Part shown: positions 36,938 through 46,302 of the stretch, piece after piece | Numbering within the stretch: the stretch's first letter is position 1 | Layout: every line of letters starts with the position of its first letter | Assembly (NCBI RefSeq): GCF_024643285.1 | Contig: NZ_JAMSLW010000002.1 | Span: 248,001-312,000 of the forward strand | Direction of reading: 5' to 3' | From: Parapedobacter lycopersici | GTDB taxonomy: Bacteria; Bacteroidota; Bacteroidia; Sphingobacteriales; Sphingobacteriaceae | Length of the DNA stretch: 64,000 bases | Program-made: the position numbers and the translations under genes | Notes under the pieces: model-generated | Database searches by the model: none | What the model saw: only the letters and a program-made list of their open reading frames with translations | Told to the model about the DNA's origin: nothing

Positions 36938-38123
36938 ACTTAATAATCTCAGTCACCTGACCGGCACCTACCGTTCTGCCACCTTCACGGATAGCGAAAC
37001 GAAGACCTTTTTCCATCGCGATTGCGTTGATCAGTTTTACTGTGATCGTTACGTTATCGCCAGGCATTACCATTTCCACGCCATCAGGCAACGCGATCTC
37101 GCCGGTTACGTCTGTGGTACGGAAATAGAATTGCGGACGATATTTGTTGAAGAAAGGCGTGTGACGGCCACCTTCAGCTTTTGACAATACGTAAACTTCT
37201 GCTTTGAACTCGGTGTGCGGAGTTACCGTACCGGGTTTACAGATAACCATACCCCGACGGATATCGGTTTTCTCAATACCACGCAACAGCAGACCTACGT
37301 TATCACCAGCCTCACCGTAATCCAGAATCTTGCGGAACATTTCCACACCAGTAACGGTAGACTTCAGGTTTTCAGCACCCATACCCAGGATTTCCACAGG
37401 ATCTCCGGAGTTGATCACACCGCGCTCGATACGGCCGGTAGCAACGGTACCACGACCTGTGATCGAGAATACGTCTTCGATCGGCATCAGGAACGGAAGA
37501 TCTGTCAACCGTGGAGGAATCGGAATGTAGTTATCCACTGCATCCATCAGCTCCATAATTTTGTCTACCCATTGCTCTTCGCCGTTCAGGCCACCCAGTG
37601 CAGAACCACGGATTACCGGAATATCATCACCAGGGTATTCGTAGAATGACAGCAACTCACGGATTTCCATCTCAACAAGATCCAACAGCTCAGGGTCGTC
37701 CACCAAGTCAACTTTATTCATGAAAACCACCAGGGCAGGTACACCTACCTGACGGGCCAACAGGATGTGCTCACGGGTTTGCGGCATCGGACCGTCCGTA
37801 GCAGCAACCACGATGATCGCACCGTCCATCTGCGCAGCACCAGTAACCATGTTTTTCACATAGTCAGCGTGACCCGGACAGTCAACGTGTGCATAGTGAC
37901 GGTTTGCAGTTTGGTATTCAACGTGTGATGTATTGATGGTAATACCCCGCTCTTTTTCTTCGGGCGCAGAGTCAATCGAGTCGAAAGACCGTGCTTCTGA
38001 AAGCCCCTTATCTGCCAATACTTTGGTAATCGCTGCGGTAGTTGTCGTTTTCCCGTGGTCAACGTGACCGATTGTACCGATATTCAAGTGCGGCTTACTG
38101 CGGTCAAATTTCTCTTTTGCCAT
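36936..38123 (-). CDS. tuf: elongation factor Tu
   Basis: 395-residue GTPase that delivers aminoacyl-tRNA to the ribosome. G1 is [10 protein letters not shown]3 is [13 protein letters not shown]4 is NKVD, followed by domains II and III ending in [15 protein letters not shown]. It is encoded downstream of four tRNA genes and is the only tuf copy in the window; no fusA or rpsL is next to it, so this is the tufB-type locus. There is no separate promoter before it, so it is probably expressed from the tRNA promoter at 38760. Codon choice looks strongly biased, as expected for a highly expressed gene. Confidence 0.98.
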   Translation of the reverse strand: MAKEKFDRSKPHLNIGTIGHVDHGKTTTTAAITKVLADKGLSEARSFDSIDSAPEEKERGITINTSHVEYQTANRHYAHVDCPGHADYVKNMVTGAAQMDGAIIVVAATDGPMPQTREHILLARQVGVPALVVFMNKVDLVDDPELLDLVEMEIRELLSFYEYPGDDIPVIRGSALGGLNGEEQWVDKIMELMDAVDNYIPIPPRLTDLPFLMPIEDVFSITGRGTVATGRIERGVINSGDPVEILGMGAENLKSTVTGVEMFRKILDYGEAGDNVGLLLRGIEKTDIRRGMVICKPGTVTPHTEFKAEVYVLSKAEGGRHTPFFNKYRPQFYFRTTDVTGEIALPDGVEMVMPGDNVTITVKLINAIAMEKGLRFAIREGGRTVGAGQVTEIIK

Positions 38124-38185
38124 GTTTATGCGAATTAGTAATTTAAAATTTTATTGTATTTGAATAATTGTATGTTACTCTTACG

Positions 38186-38257
<72 letters not shown>

Positions 38258-38323
38258 TTGTGCCTATAACTAAACTCCGCCAATACACTGCTGTGACTTG
38301 ACAGAGCTGGTTAACACATTAAG

Positions 38324-38396
38324 AGCGGAAGACGGGTCTCGAACCCGCAACCTATAGCTTGGAAGGCTATCGCTCTACCAATTGAGCTACTTCCGC
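38324..38396 (-). tRNA. tRNA-Gly (TCC)
   Basis: 73-base cloverleaf, acceptor GCGGAAG with CTTCCGC, anticodon loop CTTCCAA giving TCC. CCA is not encoded. Confidence 0.95.
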
Positions 38397-38462
38397 TTTT
38401 TTATTTTGCCTTATTTTTATTCGAGCCTGCCCGGCTTTCTGGGCCTCGAAACTGCGACCGGC

Positions 38463-38480
38463 AGCCCGATCAATCGGGCT
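38463..38480. repeat. inverted repeat in the Gly-Tyr tRNA spacer
   Basis: AGCCCGAT and ATCGGGCT are separated by CA: an 8-bp perfect palindrome in the 97-base spacer between two tRNA genes. In the transcript it would form a hairpin and might guide tRNA processing. Confidence 0.5.
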
Positions 38481-38493
38481 ACCTTTGCAGGAG

Positions 38494-38574
38494 TGGGGGG
38501 AGAAGGATTCGAACCTTCGAAGCCGAAGCAACGGATTTACAGTCCGTCCCATTTGACCGCTCTGGAATCCCCCC
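38494..38574 (-). tRNA. tRNA-Tyr (GTA)
   Basis: 81-base type II tRNA with a variable arm, acceptor GGGGGGA with TCCCCCC, anticodon loop CTGTAAA giving GTA. CCA is not encoded. Confidence 0.95.
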
Positions 38575-38581
38575 AACTTAG

Positions 38582-38654
<73 letters not shown>

Positions 38655-38701
38655 AAAATATTTCAAAAAAACGTCTATTCCCACATGTCCCGCTCTTCTC
38701 C

Positions 38702-38725
38702 CGACTACTTGATTACAAGTTGGTT
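38702..38725 (-). other. tRNA-Thr anticodon-arm-like sequence in the tRNA operon leader
   Basis: On the minus strand this leader segment contains ACTTGTAATC, identical to the anticodon region of the downstream tRNA-Thr (TGT), with similar flanks and a five-pair stem (ACTTG/CAAGT). It lies about 28 bases after the predicted transcription start. It could be a decayed tRNA gene or a regulatory mimic. Confidence 0.4.
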
Positions 38726-38759
38726 CAAGCGCCCTTAGCACCCTTCGCTTTAGGGACTG

Positions 38760-38789
38760 CAAAGATATACAAACTTGAATGAATTCAAA
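38760..38789 (-). promoter_or_regulatory. promoter of the tRNA-Thr-Tyr-Gly-Thr-tuf operon
   Basis: TTTG (38786-38789), an 18-base spacer and TATCTTTG (38760-38767) on the minus strand. A GC-containing initial region follows. Confidence 0.9.
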
Positions 38790-38826
38790 AAAAATTTAGA
38801 AAAATCAATTCATGCGTCGCGACGGA

Positions 38827-41013
38827 TTATTCCGGTAGGGCAAAGGCAACATAGGAATCACCCGACTTAGCTCCCAATTTCCCTCCCCCGCATGCGATAA
38901 CCACGTATTGCTTGCCATTTACTTCGTATATAGCCGGTGTGGCAAATCCAGCAGCCGGCAGGGCTGTTTCCCATAGGAGCGCGCCTGTACGCTTATGGAA
39001 AGCCCTGAATTTCCCGTCCTTGGTTGCCCCGATAAACAGCAGTCCGCCCGCGGTTACCGCGGGACCGCCGTAGTTCTCCGTTCCGGTCGTTTCCACTCCC
39101 CTGGACTGCAGCTCCGCGTCTTCGCCGAGCACTGTCTTCCATACCAGTTCCCCGGTATGGAGATCGATGGCATTCAGCGTGCCCCACGGCGGCGCGATTG
39201 CCGGTTTCCCCGATGTGCTCAAAAACCGGTTATATCCCGATATGTTGTACGGAATCCGGCGAAAGGCCTCTATCGGTGTCGGCTTCCTTTTTTCAAAAGG
39301 CATATCGGCCGCCGGCCCGGCACCAAGCACATACGCGGTAATGGCGGCCTGCTCCTCCGCTTCCAGGTGGCGGAATGCCGGCATCATCCCCCGGCCGGCC
39401 CCGATAAATTCAGTGAACGCCTTTGGCGTATACCGCTCCGCAACGCCCGCAAGCGAAGGATAGTTCCCGCTTCCCTTCCGGTCGGCACCATGGCAGGCCA
39501 TGCAGTGCTGCTGGTACAGGGCCCTGCCTGCTTCCCCATAGGTAACGGTTTTCTGCTCCGCCTCATCCACATCCCACATTTCCATCACCCAGGCCATCTC
39601 ATTGGCGTTTACGTAGAGCATCCCCGTCGTTGGGTCCACGGCCGGACCTCCCCACTCGGCACCGCCATCAAAACCCGGAAAGATCACGGTTCCCTGGCGG
39701 GACTGGGGCGTGAACAGGCCGTCCGATTTATACGACCGCAGCCGTTGCCGCACTTCTTCATATTCTTCCTCCGATAAATGCGGGTTGATGTCCTTTTCCG
39801 TGAATGACTGTCGCACAAACGGGGCAGGTTTCTGCGGAATGGGCTGCGTAGGCCACAGCTTTTCCCCCACCAGTTCCGTAACGGTATCTACCGGTGTTTC
39901 GCTGATCGGAAAAAGTGATTTGCCGGTTTCCCGGTCAAACAGAAACACAAAACCGGTTTTCGTTGTCTGGGCCACCGCATCGATCTCCGTCCCGTTATGA
40001 TTCACGGTCAGCAGCACCGGTGCCGACGATGGATCCCAGTCCCAGGTATTGTGGTGGATGTATTGGAAATACCAGCGCAGCTCCCCTGTTGCCGCGTCCA
40101 ATGCCAGCAGGCAGTCGGTATACAGGTTGGAGCCCGTCCGCTTCCCGCCGTAGAAATCCATGGCGGCCGAGCCGGTGGGGGCATATATGATTCCCCGGTC
40201 GTGGTCGATGGTCATCCCCATCCAGTTGTTTCCCCCGCCCGTCCATTTCAGCATTTCCTGGTCGTCCCAGGTCTCCGAGCCCGGCTCGCCCGCCCGCGGG
40301 ATGGTACGGAATGTCCAGGCAATTTCACCCGTACGGACATCGTAGGCCCGGATGTGTCCCGGGGCCGCGTCCATGGCCTCCGATACGCGCGTACCGGATA
40401 TCACCAGGTTCTTGTACACCGACGGAGGTGAGGTATTGGTAATGAAAAGATCGGCGAAGTCCGCACCCAGTCCATCGTGCAGGTCTTTCCTGCCATGCAC
40501 CCCGAAAGTCTCGACCGGCTTGCCGGTCTTGGCATCAACTGCATGCAGGAACGGGCCCGCACAGTAAAAAATGCGGCTGTTGCCCGCGTCGTCGCTCCAG
40601 TAAGCGACACCCCGGTTGTTGTTTAATCCGAAATCCGCCGGACGGTCAGCATCCTCCCCGAAGGGCGCATACACCCATTTTTCCCTGCCCGTCGCCGCAT
40701 CAATGGCAAAGAGGTTCAGCTGGGGCGAAGTACCGTAGAGCACACCATCTACCATAATGGGGTTACATTGGATCTGGGAACCTGCCGCGGTATCGGCGTC
40801 GCCGGTATGGTATTCCCATGCCACCGTAAGCAGGTGCACGTTGCCCGTGTCGATCTGAGTGAGCGCCGAGTACTTATTTCCCGTCGCATTACCTCCCGCG
40901 GTTTCCCAGCCTGCAAAATGAAGGTTTTGGCCACGGTTGCACGCACAGCATGCAGCGAATACAGAACCGGCCATCAAGAGGTTGCTAATGTATTTATTCA
41001 TGAAATTACCCAT
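38827..41013 (-). CDS. PQQ-dependent dehydrogenase with internal cytochrome c domain (lipoprotein)
   Basis: A 728-residue quinoprotein. The signal peptide ends at a candidate lipobox Cys22 (SVFAAC), so it is probably a periplasm-facing lipoprotein; Met5 (41001) is an alternative start. Repeated tryptophan-docking motifs such as AATGREKWVY, DAATGELRWYF and TGALLWETALP build an eight-bladed PQQ propeller. A heme c site CMACH (504-508), with axial Met candidates at 543-544, is inserted before the last blades. Related enzymes oxidise sugars or alcohols and pass electrons through the heme. No PQQ synthesis genes are near, so the cofactor must be made elsewhere or scavenged. The gene looks richer in GC than its neighbours. 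Confidence 0.87.
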   Translation of the reverse strand: MGNFMNKYISNLLMAGSVFAACCACNRGQNLHFAGWETAGGNATGNKYSALTQIDTGNVHLLTVAWEYHTGDADTAAGSQIQCNPIMVDGVLYGTSPQLNLFAIDAATGREKWVYAPFGEDADRPADFGLNNNRGVAYWSDDAGNSRIFYCAGPFLHAVDAKTGKPVETFGVHGRKDLHDGLGADFADLFITNTSPPSVYKNLVISGTRVSEAMDAAPGHIRAYDVRTGEIAWTFRTIPRAGEPGSETWDDQEMLKWTGGGNNWMGMTIDHDRGIIYAPTGSAAMDFYGGKRTGSNLYTDCLLALDAATGELRWYFQYIHHNTWDWDPSSAPVLLTVNHNGTEIDAVAQTTKTGFVFLFDRETGKSLFPISETPVDTVTELVGEKLWPTQPIPQKPAPFVRQSFTEKDINPHLSEEEYEEVRQRLRSYKSDGLFTPQSRQGTVIFPGFDGGAEWGGPAVDPTTGMLYVNANEMAWVMEMWDVDEAEQKTVTYGEAGRALYQQHCMACHGADRKGSGNYPSLAGVAERYTPKAFTEFIGAGRGMMPAFRHLEAEEQAAITAYVLGAGPAADMPFEKRKPTPIEAFRRIPYNISGYNRFLSTSGKPAIAPPWGTLNAIDLHTGELVWKTVLGEDAELQSRGVETTGTENYGGPAVTAGGLLFIGATKDGKFRAFHKRTGALLWETALPAAGFATPAIYEVNGKQYVVIACGGGKLGAKSGDSYVAFALPE

Positions 41014-41172
41014 TCCGGGGGAGTGTAATGTTTAAACTGGCTGCGCAAGCGCGCTAATCCAAAGAAAGGAATATTCGGACATAATTCCAAATAGCGTCCC
41101 GAAGCCGGCACAAAAACATACCATTAGCGGGGATTCTTCGGGAATCCGTATCTTCGCTGCACAAAATTCACT

Positions 41173-42327
41173 ATGGGTATCGCACCACGTTTCTTCATCA
41201 GTATAATGTTTTGCACGCTGTTGCTGCCCGCGGCAGCGCAGGAAAAGAAAAGCCTGTGGGACCACAAGCTGATCAAGCGCTTCATCTCGTCCGAAAAGGA
41301 CAGCAGCCGGTCAGCGGGTTTCGTAGCCGTACCGGCGCTGGGGTATGCCCCCGAGACCGGGCTGGAGTTCGGTCTGGCCGGTGTATATAATTTTTACCTC
41401 AACAAAGCCGACACCACAATCCGCACCTCGAACGCTACGTTTGTCGGCACATTCACCACCGAGCGGCAGACCAACCTCAAACTGGAGTCCGATATCTGGA
41501 CCACCGGCAACCAATACCATTACAGCAGCGAGCTGCGTTTCCGTAATTTCCCGTTCAATTATTATGGGCTCGGAAATGCTACAAATCATGCCGACGAGGA
41601 CGTGCTGGTCCTGCGGCTTATCCGTATCCGGCTGGAAGGCGAACGCAGGCTGGCGCCCCATTATTATGCGGGACTGAATTTTGCGTTTGAGGACTACGGA
41701 TTCAGCGATAAGGAACCCGGCGGAATTTACGGCACACAGGTGCCTGTCGGACACAGCGGGGGTACCCACGTTGCCGTGGGCATTTCCCAGTCGTATGATA
41801 CGCGTAACATTAATACTTACACTACCAAAGGTTATTATGCCCACCTGAAATATGCTTATTCGCCGGGACTGTGGGGTGGCGACAGTTTCAAGGGAAGCCT
41901 GCTCGAGACCGACCTTCGGGCATTTTATCCGCTGACCGGCTCCCTCACGCTCGGACTGAATGCCATTTACAAAACGACCATCGGATCCCGCATCCCCTTC
42001 TATGTATACCCCGAGCTCGGAGGCGATATGATGATGCGCGGTTACTACACCGGGCGGTACCGCGACCGCAGCCTGCTGGCGGGGCAGGCTGAATTCCGCT
42101 ACCGCTTCCATCCGCGGATCGGCGTAGCGGCATTTGCCGGAACGGGATCAACTTACCGGGACGGACTTCAGAACGCCCGCTTTATTCCCTCCTATGGCGG
42201 CGGGGTCCGTTATTTCTTCGACCTCGAACACAACAGCAGTATCCGTCTGGAATACGGTGTGGGTGAAAAACGCCCCGGAGAGAAACGCCAGGGCGGATTT
42301 TATTTGTCGTTGAGCGAGGCTTTTTAG
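41173..42327 (+). CDS. outer membrane beta-barrel protein, BamA/TamA (Omp85) barrel-like
   Basis: A 384-residue protein with a signal peptide (about 1-23, ending in AAAQ). The rest is made of alternating amphipathic strands with aromatic girdles, ending in a terminal Phe, the signal for outer-membrane insertion. MMRGYYTGRYRDR corresponds to the conserved VRGY-type loop of the bacterial surface antigen domain. It lacks POTRA repeats, so it is a barrel-only member and not the essential BamA. It is divergent from the dehydrogenase gene, with a 159-base gap. The function is unknown; patatin-type and calcineurin-type Omp85 partners are absent. Confidence 0.8.
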   Translation: MGIAPRFFISIMFCTLLLPAAAQEKKSLWDHKLIKRFISSEKDSSRSAGFVAVPALGYAPETGLEFGLAGVYNFYLNKADTTIRTSNATFVGTFTTERQTNLKLESDIWTTGNQYHYSSELRFRNFPFNYYGLGNATNHADEDVLVLRLIRIRLEGERRLAPHYYAGLNFAFEDYGFSDKEPGGIYGTQVPVGHSGGTHVAVGISQSYDTRNINTYTTKGYYAHLKYAYSPGLWGGDSFKGSLLETDLRAFYPLTGSLTLGLNAIYKTTIGSRIPFYVYPELGGDMMMRGYYTGRYRDRSLLAGQAEFRYRFHPRIGVAAFAGTGSTYRDGLQNARFIPSYGGGVRYFFDLEHNSSIRLEYGVGEKRPGEKRQGGFYLSLSEAF

Positions 42328-42362
42328 ATTAAAGCACGATGTATCTGAAACAATAGTCTGTT

Positions 42363-43215
42363 CTATCTCAATTTTTTAATGCTACTGTTTTCTAACAGTG
42401 ACTTCATTTGTATAATAGCTACTCGGTTTAACTCTTTTAATCTACTAGTCTGTGATAGCCCTTTTCTGATCAACAGCGCGTTAATACTTTCCAGATTACT
42501 GAGTCTGATCAACAGCGCGTTAATACTTTCCAGATTACTGAGTACAACCAGCTGTTCAATGGTCGCTTCATCACGAACATTCCCTTTTGCTTTGGGATTC
42601 TGTTCCCTCCATTCTTTCGATGTTATGCCAAAGAGCGCGACGTTCAATAGGTCAGCTTCATTAGCATAGACAAAACTCGCTTGTTGTTTTGTGATTTCTT
42701 TGGGTATCAGGTTTTCTTTGATTGCATCGGTATGGATACGGTAGTTGACTTTGGCCAACGTGCGTTGGAAATTCCATTCTAATCTGGACTGCTTGCTTTC
42801 AGTTTCTTTTAGGCGTTGAAATTCTTTTATCAGATAGATTTTGAATTGTGGACTGATCCACATCCCAAATTCAAAAGCAATATCAGGGTGCGCATAAGTC
42901 CCTCCGTATCTACCGACAGCTGCTTTTATCCCAACAGCATTAGTTTTTTTAACCCACTCTTTTACACTTAGTTTATAACTGTTCAGGCCTGCCTGACTTT
43001 TAATTATGGCAAATTCGCCATAATTAAAATCAGGATTATAGACACCTTCCCAAATCCCAAGATATTCAACGGTATTCCGGTTACGAAGCCAATCCGAAAT
43101 AAAAATCACCATCTTTTGCTTTGAGCATGTCTGTCAGAGAAATATATTCTTTCCCTTTGTCAAGGATAATACTAATCTCCTTACCTTCAACCTCAATTTT
43201 CTTGTTCTTTGCCAT
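42363..43215 (-). pseudogene. KilA-N domain gene with frameshift and internal duplication
   Basis: Two overlapping frames together make one KilA-N DNA-binding protein. The first (43215 to a TAA at 43081) begins MAKNKKIEVEGKEIS and reaches YISLTDMLKAKDGDF; the second (open from 43112) continues with ISDWLRNRNT, EFAIIKSQAGLNS and RYGGTYAHPDIAFEFGMWIS, the rest of the domain. The switch needs one extra base, or two lost, at the T5 run at 43101-43105. The C-terminal part holds an exact 39-bp duplication. The gene is visibly more AT-rich than its neighbours and KilA-N genes are often phage-borne, so acquisition and decay are likely. The ORF from 43112 alone would be 249 residues. A homopolymer sequencing error remains possible. 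Confidence 0.75.
42465..42542 (-). repeat. perfect 39-bp tandem duplication
   Basis: Bases 42465-42503 and 42504-42542 are identical. In the KilA-N frame this duplicates the 13 residues LSNLESINALLIR without changing the frame. The absence of any difference indicates a recent event. Confidence 0.95.
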
Positions 43216-43250
43216 GATATCAGGTTTATTGATAGGATTGATTAATTAAG

Positions 43251-45968
43251 CTACCCCCCATGTACCGATAACGTCCGGTCAATCAGAAACACCAAATGCT
43301 TCCGGTGCGCTGCCGACTGCGGATCGGAACCTCCGGCACCGTCCAGTTTGGTCCGGATTTCCATCAGCGCGGCGAACGATGCCGACTTGCTGGCATAATC
43401 ATACCCGCCCGTAGCTTCCAGGATGCTTTTCAGTGCATTTACATAAACCGTCTGGAGGTTCTGGCGCACCAGGCTGACTTCGCCCTGAAGGTCTGCATCA
43501 AATATGTTCGATGTCAGGTCGTGCATCACCTCAGCTACCGAATAATCATTGCCATACAGGCTACTGTTGTTGATACGAGACAACGTGCTGGGATGCAATA
43601 TGTGGGAAAGGGTGGTCGTTTGCAGCGAACGGAACGTATTCTGTGGCTTGTAATCTTCCGTTGTGCTGAAAAAATTAAAGCCGCGGCGCTGGGGTTGCAG
43701 GTAAGGGAACAACGGGTAGTCCACCGTAAACGCATCGGGGGCATAAATGTAGCGGCCCAATAATTCCATGGCTTTCTTCTGGGTTTCCAATGGTACCGGT
43801 GTGTAGGGTTGGGCGTCCGTCTCCTGTCCCACGAAACTGCGATCCACATATACCCCGCCGATATAACGGCTGATGGCGTTGGCCATATCCGCACGCTGGC
43901 GGTTGAGCTGGCCGTACCGCAGCAGCAATTCCTGATACCCCTGGTCCGGGTGGCTGAACCGCGCTTTTAACAGCACCATCATATCGTTGACCAGCAACAG
44001 CCGCTCCTCACCATAAGCCATCATGTCATTGGAAAGGTCATTGACATTGACCCGCGGGTCAATAGCCTTGCCCGGACTGCGCATATCATCGGCATCGTTT
44101 CCGAAAGCCAGTTTCGGGTCGGTGCTCCGCGCCAGGATGCGGTGAAGCCCCGCTTCTTCTGTTTCCGGGGAAAAGGGGGTATACCCATATTCAATTGCCC
44201 AGATATCATACGGTCCGGCTTTCGTCGTGTAATAATCGCCCTGCCGGCTGCGGTCGCGGCTCACATTGATGGCCGGGTAGTCCATGACCGAACCCTGTAA
44301 CCCAAGCTTATGGGTCAACTTCATATCGTGCAGCTGTTCCGGACTGAGCATCTGGCTCGCCCGCATGTTGTGGTTAAGGCCAAGGGTATGGCCCATTTCG
44401 TGCATAATCAGGTAATATAGGAATTGTTTATGCATTTCCCGGACAGTTTCGGCCCGGCGTTCCGCAGTCAGCTCCGCATCCAACGTTTCCACGGCCACCA
44501 ATCCGGTCTGGAATTGCAGGCTCAGCTCATTACCTATCCGGCACAGCAAGGCCGGGTTTGGCGGCCCCTCCGATATCGCTTGTTCCTGCGGTGAAACCGC
44601 CTGTTCCGGATGCGCCCAGGATGGTGCTACGGCCGGGATTCCACCATTAAACAAGTAGTCGTATACCGGCGTTCCCGCACCGGTCTTCCATTCCACGGTA
44701 ATATCTGCCCCCATGATCTGTCCGGTCAGCGGGTTGAAGAAACTCGGGCCAATGGCACCGTAACTTGGCTTAGCGGACGATTTCCAGCGGATCACATTGT
44801 AAGCAACATCCGCGGGATCCCAGGTAGCTGTGTCAGGCATCTCCTTCATCACAATCGCATTGCGGAAACCTGCGGCTTCAAACGCCTCGTTCCACTTTTC
44901 TCCTGCCTCCTTGATAATCGGGCGGTATTCCAGCGGTGTGGTGTTCTCAATCCAGAATACGATCGGCTCCACCGATTCGCTGATCCGGGCATCGGGGTTT
45001 TTCTTCTCCAGGTGCCAGCGGCTGATGAAGTCGCGGTACGGGGTAGCGGAAATGGATGTCAGGTCGTCGACCTGCGCACCGAAGTAACCCACACGGGGGT
45101 CATCCCGCCGTGGACGGTAGCTGTTTTCAGGCACAGCCAGAAAAGAATGCTGCATCCGGACAGTTACATAACGCGCATCCGTGATGTCCTTCCCCCCACC
45201 GTTCAGCGGCGCGGGGTTCTCGTATGCCAACCGCACCACAATATCCGTATTGCCGGGAAATGAACGCACCGTATCGTAACTCGACTTCGAGGTGCTCAGG
45301 CTGCCGAGGTTAAACACGGTTGCCGGTGATGTGCCCGGCGGAATCACCGGTTTCACGGCATCCAGCTTATTGCTGATGAACAGGCCATCGATCGGGATGA
45401 GGTAGCCCGTGCTGTCAGAGGCAGCAATTTTCTCCGAATGAAAAATGGCTTCTGCAACGTCGGCATTAGCGGCCTTGCTCACCGGATTGGCCGGGTCATA
45501 ATAGAAAGCGGTGTTTTTCCGTAGGAATTCGATCTTGTCCTGGTTCCTGCGGATACTGAACAGCCACGTTTCACGGATCATGTTTTCATTGAGGTACAGC
45601 TCGTTGGGTCCGCCCATGGAAAAGCTTTGGTAAATAAAATCCCTGTCCAGCTGGTCCTTGGCGACGTAAAGCTGCAGGCTGGATGTTGCGGTATCGCGGT
45701 ATAACGTAAACAGCCCTTCGATTTTTCGGCTCGACTTTACCTTATCGGCAATGGTGGGTTTTTCCTCTTTTTGCTTTTTCGCATCAGTCGTATCTCTTTT
45801 CGCGGTATCGGTTACGACAGTCGTGTCCGGCTTGCGTTTCAACGTATCGGTAACCAGCGTATCCATTCCGCCGGATGTTCCCCCGATCCCGCCTGCAAAA
45901 GCAGCGCATACCAGTGGACTGATTAGAAGCAACAACGCTGACCATTTTTTTATTTTCATGATGACCAT
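43251..45968 (-). CDS. zinc-dependent metalloprotease (DUF5117/DUF5118/DUF4953 metzincin)
   Basis: A 905-residue secreted protease. An N-terminal signal segment (about 5-25) is followed by a Thr/Asp/Lys-rich tract (35-72) and the DUF5118 and DUF5117 regions (about 75-320). The zinc site is HEMGHTLGLNH, with His523, Glu524, His527 and His533, and the Met-turn is SVMDY (Met562), making it a metzincin. The C-terminal 300 residues are helical and family-specific. Start ATG at 45968; Met4 (45959) also fits. Proteins of this family are abundant in Bacteroidota, but their targets are unknown. The promoter at 46018 gives a short leader. Confidence 0.9.
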   Translation of the reverse strand: MVIMKIKKWSALLLLISPLVCAAFAGGIGGTSGGMDTLVTDTLKRKPDTTVVTDTAKRDTTDAKKQKEEKPTIADKVKSSRKIEGLFTLYRDTATSSLQLYVAKDQLDRDFIYQSFSMGGPNELYLNENMIRETWLFSIRRNQDKIEFLRKNTAFYYDPANPVSKAANADVAEAIFHSEKIAASDSTGYLIPIDGLFISNKLDAVKPVIPPGTSPATVFNLGSLSTSKSSYDTVRSFPGNTDIVVRLAYENPAPLNGGGKDITDARYVTVRMQHSFLAVPENSYRPRRDDPRVGYFGAQVDDLTSISATPYRDFISRWHLEKKNPDARISESVEPIVFWIENTTPLEYRPIIKEAGEKWNEAFEAAGFRNAIVMKEMPDTATWDPADVAYNVIRWKSSAKPSYGAIGPSFFNPLTGQIMGADITVEWKTGAGTPVYDYLFNGGIPAVAPSWAHPEQAVSPQEQAISEGPPNPALLCRIGNELSLQFQTGLVAVETLDAELTAERRAETVREMHKQFLYYLIMHEMGHTLGLNHNMRASQMLSPEQLHDMKLTHKLGLQGSVMDYPAINVSRDRSRQGDYYTTKAGPYDIWAIEYGYTPFSPETEEAGLHRILARSTDPKLAFGNDADDMRSPGKAIDPRVNVNDLSNDMMAYGEERLLLVNDMMVLLKARFSHPDQGYQELLLRYGQLNRQRADMANAISRYIGGVYVDRSFVGQETDAQPYTPVPLETQKKAMELLGRYIYAPDAFTVDYPLFPYLQPQRRGFNFFSTTEDYKPQNTFRSLQTTTLSHILHPSTLSRINNSSLYGNDYSVAEVMHDLTSNIFDADLQGEVSLVRQNLQTVYVNALKSILEATGGYDYASKSASFAALMEIRTKLDGAGGSDPQSAAHRKHLVFLIDRTLSVHGG

Positions 45969-46017
45969 TCCTTTCGCTATTTTTTATTTTTTTAGGTTTC
46001 CGTCCGGTTGACGAATG

Positions 46018-46047
46018 CAAATATAGTGAAAGATCTTTTCGGGCAAA
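46018..46047 (-). promoter_or_regulatory. promoter of the metalloprotease gene
   Basis: TTTG (46044-46047), an 18-base spacer and TATATTTG (46018-46025) on the minus strand, an exact match to the Bacteroidota consensus with a leader of about 45 bases. Confidence 0.85.
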
Positions 46048-46051
46048 TCGC

Positions 46052-46080
46052 ATCGGCCGCACAACGGTGCAGAGGCCGAT
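46052..46080. repeat. hairpin just upstream of the metalloprotease promoter
   Basis: ATCGGCC and GGCCGAT form the outer stem, GCAC and GTGC the inner one around AACG, with an AGA bulge. It abuts the -33 element, so it may be an operator or the end of an upstream transcript. Confidence 0.5.
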
Positions 46081-46261
46081 ATAAAATGATTTCATTTTTG
46101 CCTTTTTGTTGTAATTTATTCAATATCATCCGGTTCTTTCAAAAAAATCATTTATTGGATACGGTATTTGACCGATGATTTAATAAAAATGAACAACATC
46201 GGATTTTGATCGGCTTTTCATCAGGATGACCTCCAGATTTCATCGTACCTGTTTCGAAATG

Positions 46262-46302
46262 AATCCGCGGTAAGTCCACCATGAGTCCACGGTGAGTCCA
46301 CG
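46262..46302. repeat. 11-bp-period direct repeat
   Basis: AGTCCAC occurs at 46273, 46284 and 46295, exactly 11 bases apart, preceded by a degenerate AATCCGC copy at 46262. The period is close to one helical turn, so the copies face the same side of the DNA. Confidence 0.7.
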
